From Ruminococcus sp. UBA1366 (GTDB taxonomy: Bacteria; Bacillota; Clostridia; Oscillospirales; Ruminococcaceae), in contig DBRO01000006.1 in the NCBI GenBank assembly GCA_002306005.1, positions 1,555 to 8,321 on the forward strand: DNA of 6,767 nucleotides, in the 5' to 3' direction. The translations under genes were made by a program, and so were the position numbers. Within the stretch, counting starts at the first letter, position 1, and the number at the start of each line of letters is the position of its first letter. Under the pieces are notes generated by a model, which worked only from the letters and a program-made list of their open reading frames with translations, had not been told where the DNA came from and searched no databases. Positions 6,654-6,767 of the stretch are shown piece by piece.

Positions 6654-6660
6654 AGCCAAA

Positions 6661-6666
6661 TCCTTT
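6661..6666 (-). promoter_or_regulatory. Ribosome binding site deciding the rbfA start
   Basis: AAAGGA seven bases before the ATG at 6653-6651. The competing TTG at 6659-6657 would be only one base away, too close for use. Confidence 0.75.
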
Positions 6667-6686
6667 CTGTGCCGAAAGAACCGCCG

Positions 6687-6767
6687 CTAGTCGCGGTATT
6701 CCTCCATAATATAGGCCTCAAAAATGTCATTTTCTTTAATATCGTTGAATTTTTCCAGCGTAATACC
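6687..6767 (-). CDS. infB: Translation initiation factor IF-2, C-terminal end (partial)
   Basis: The last 26 codons of a gene that enters from the right edge, ending in TAG. The visible peptide begins GITLEKFNDIKENDIFEAY and ends IMEEYRD. This matches the C-terminal end of IF-2, where domain IV closes with a GIxxxxFNDIKxxDxIExxxMEE pattern. IF-2 is the GTPase that brings initiator fMet-tRNA to the 30S subunit; the GTPase domain lies outside the window. Its position directly upstream of rbfA and truB is the conserved bacterial arrangement and strengthens the call. Confidence 0.93.
   Translation of the reverse strand, partial: GITLEKFNDIKENDIFEAYIMEEYRD

Noticed and set aside
1..6767. CRISPR arrays, tRNA or rRNA genes, insertion sequences, phage or toxin-antitoxin genes
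   Set aside because: None is seen. The window is densely packed with intact housekeeping and transporter genes, with no regular direct repeats or transposase-like frames.

Overview
Every gene in this window lies on the minus strand, so the biological reading order runs from high to low coordinates. Gene content, gene order, strong AAGGAGG-type ribosome binding sites and moderate GC content (estimated by eye) point to a Gram-positive Firmicute, most likely a clostridial lineage such as Oscillospirales/Ruminococcaceae. The species assignment is inference.

Region 1 (6767 down to 1902) is a housekeeping operon for translation and cofactor supply. The order is infB (only its last 26 codons), rbfA, a DHH/DHHA1 phosphoesterase of the NrnA type, truB, ribF and gltX. 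Spacings are 33, 45, -4, 47 and 29 bases, with no internal terminator seen, so it reads as one transcription unit. It is the downstream part of the widespread Firmicute nusA-infB-rbfA-truB-ribF cluster, with a nanoRNase-like gene between rbfA and truB and glutamyl-tRNA synthetase following ribF. The products cover initiation (IF-2), 30S maturation (RbfA), tRNA U55 modification (TruB), tRNA charging (GltX), FMN/FAD synthesis (RibF) and probable turnover of very short RNAs or cyclic dinucleotide products (NrnA).

Region 2 (1901 to 1737) is a 165-base gap, the only sizeable non-coding stretch. It holds a 12-base-arm inverted repeat with one mismatch just upstream of the next gene's ribosome binding site, and three short GC-rich words that could pair in two mutually exclusive ways. 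I found no convincing promoter or strong terminator.

Region 3 (1736 to 1) is the start of an ABC-2 type exporter operon: an ATPase, a six-helix permease resembling GldF, and the first 17 codons of a third gene. By the usual order of such loci that gene would be a GldG-like auxiliary protein. The genes are packed tightly (the ATPase stop codon touches the permease start codon), so the products probably form one membrane complex of unknown substrate.

I looked for a novel system and did not find one. The coding content is ordinary and intact. The points worth a second look are the intergenic structures, the NrnA placement and the zinc-site variation in GltX; start-codon choices also matter for rbfA, gltX and the last partial gene.
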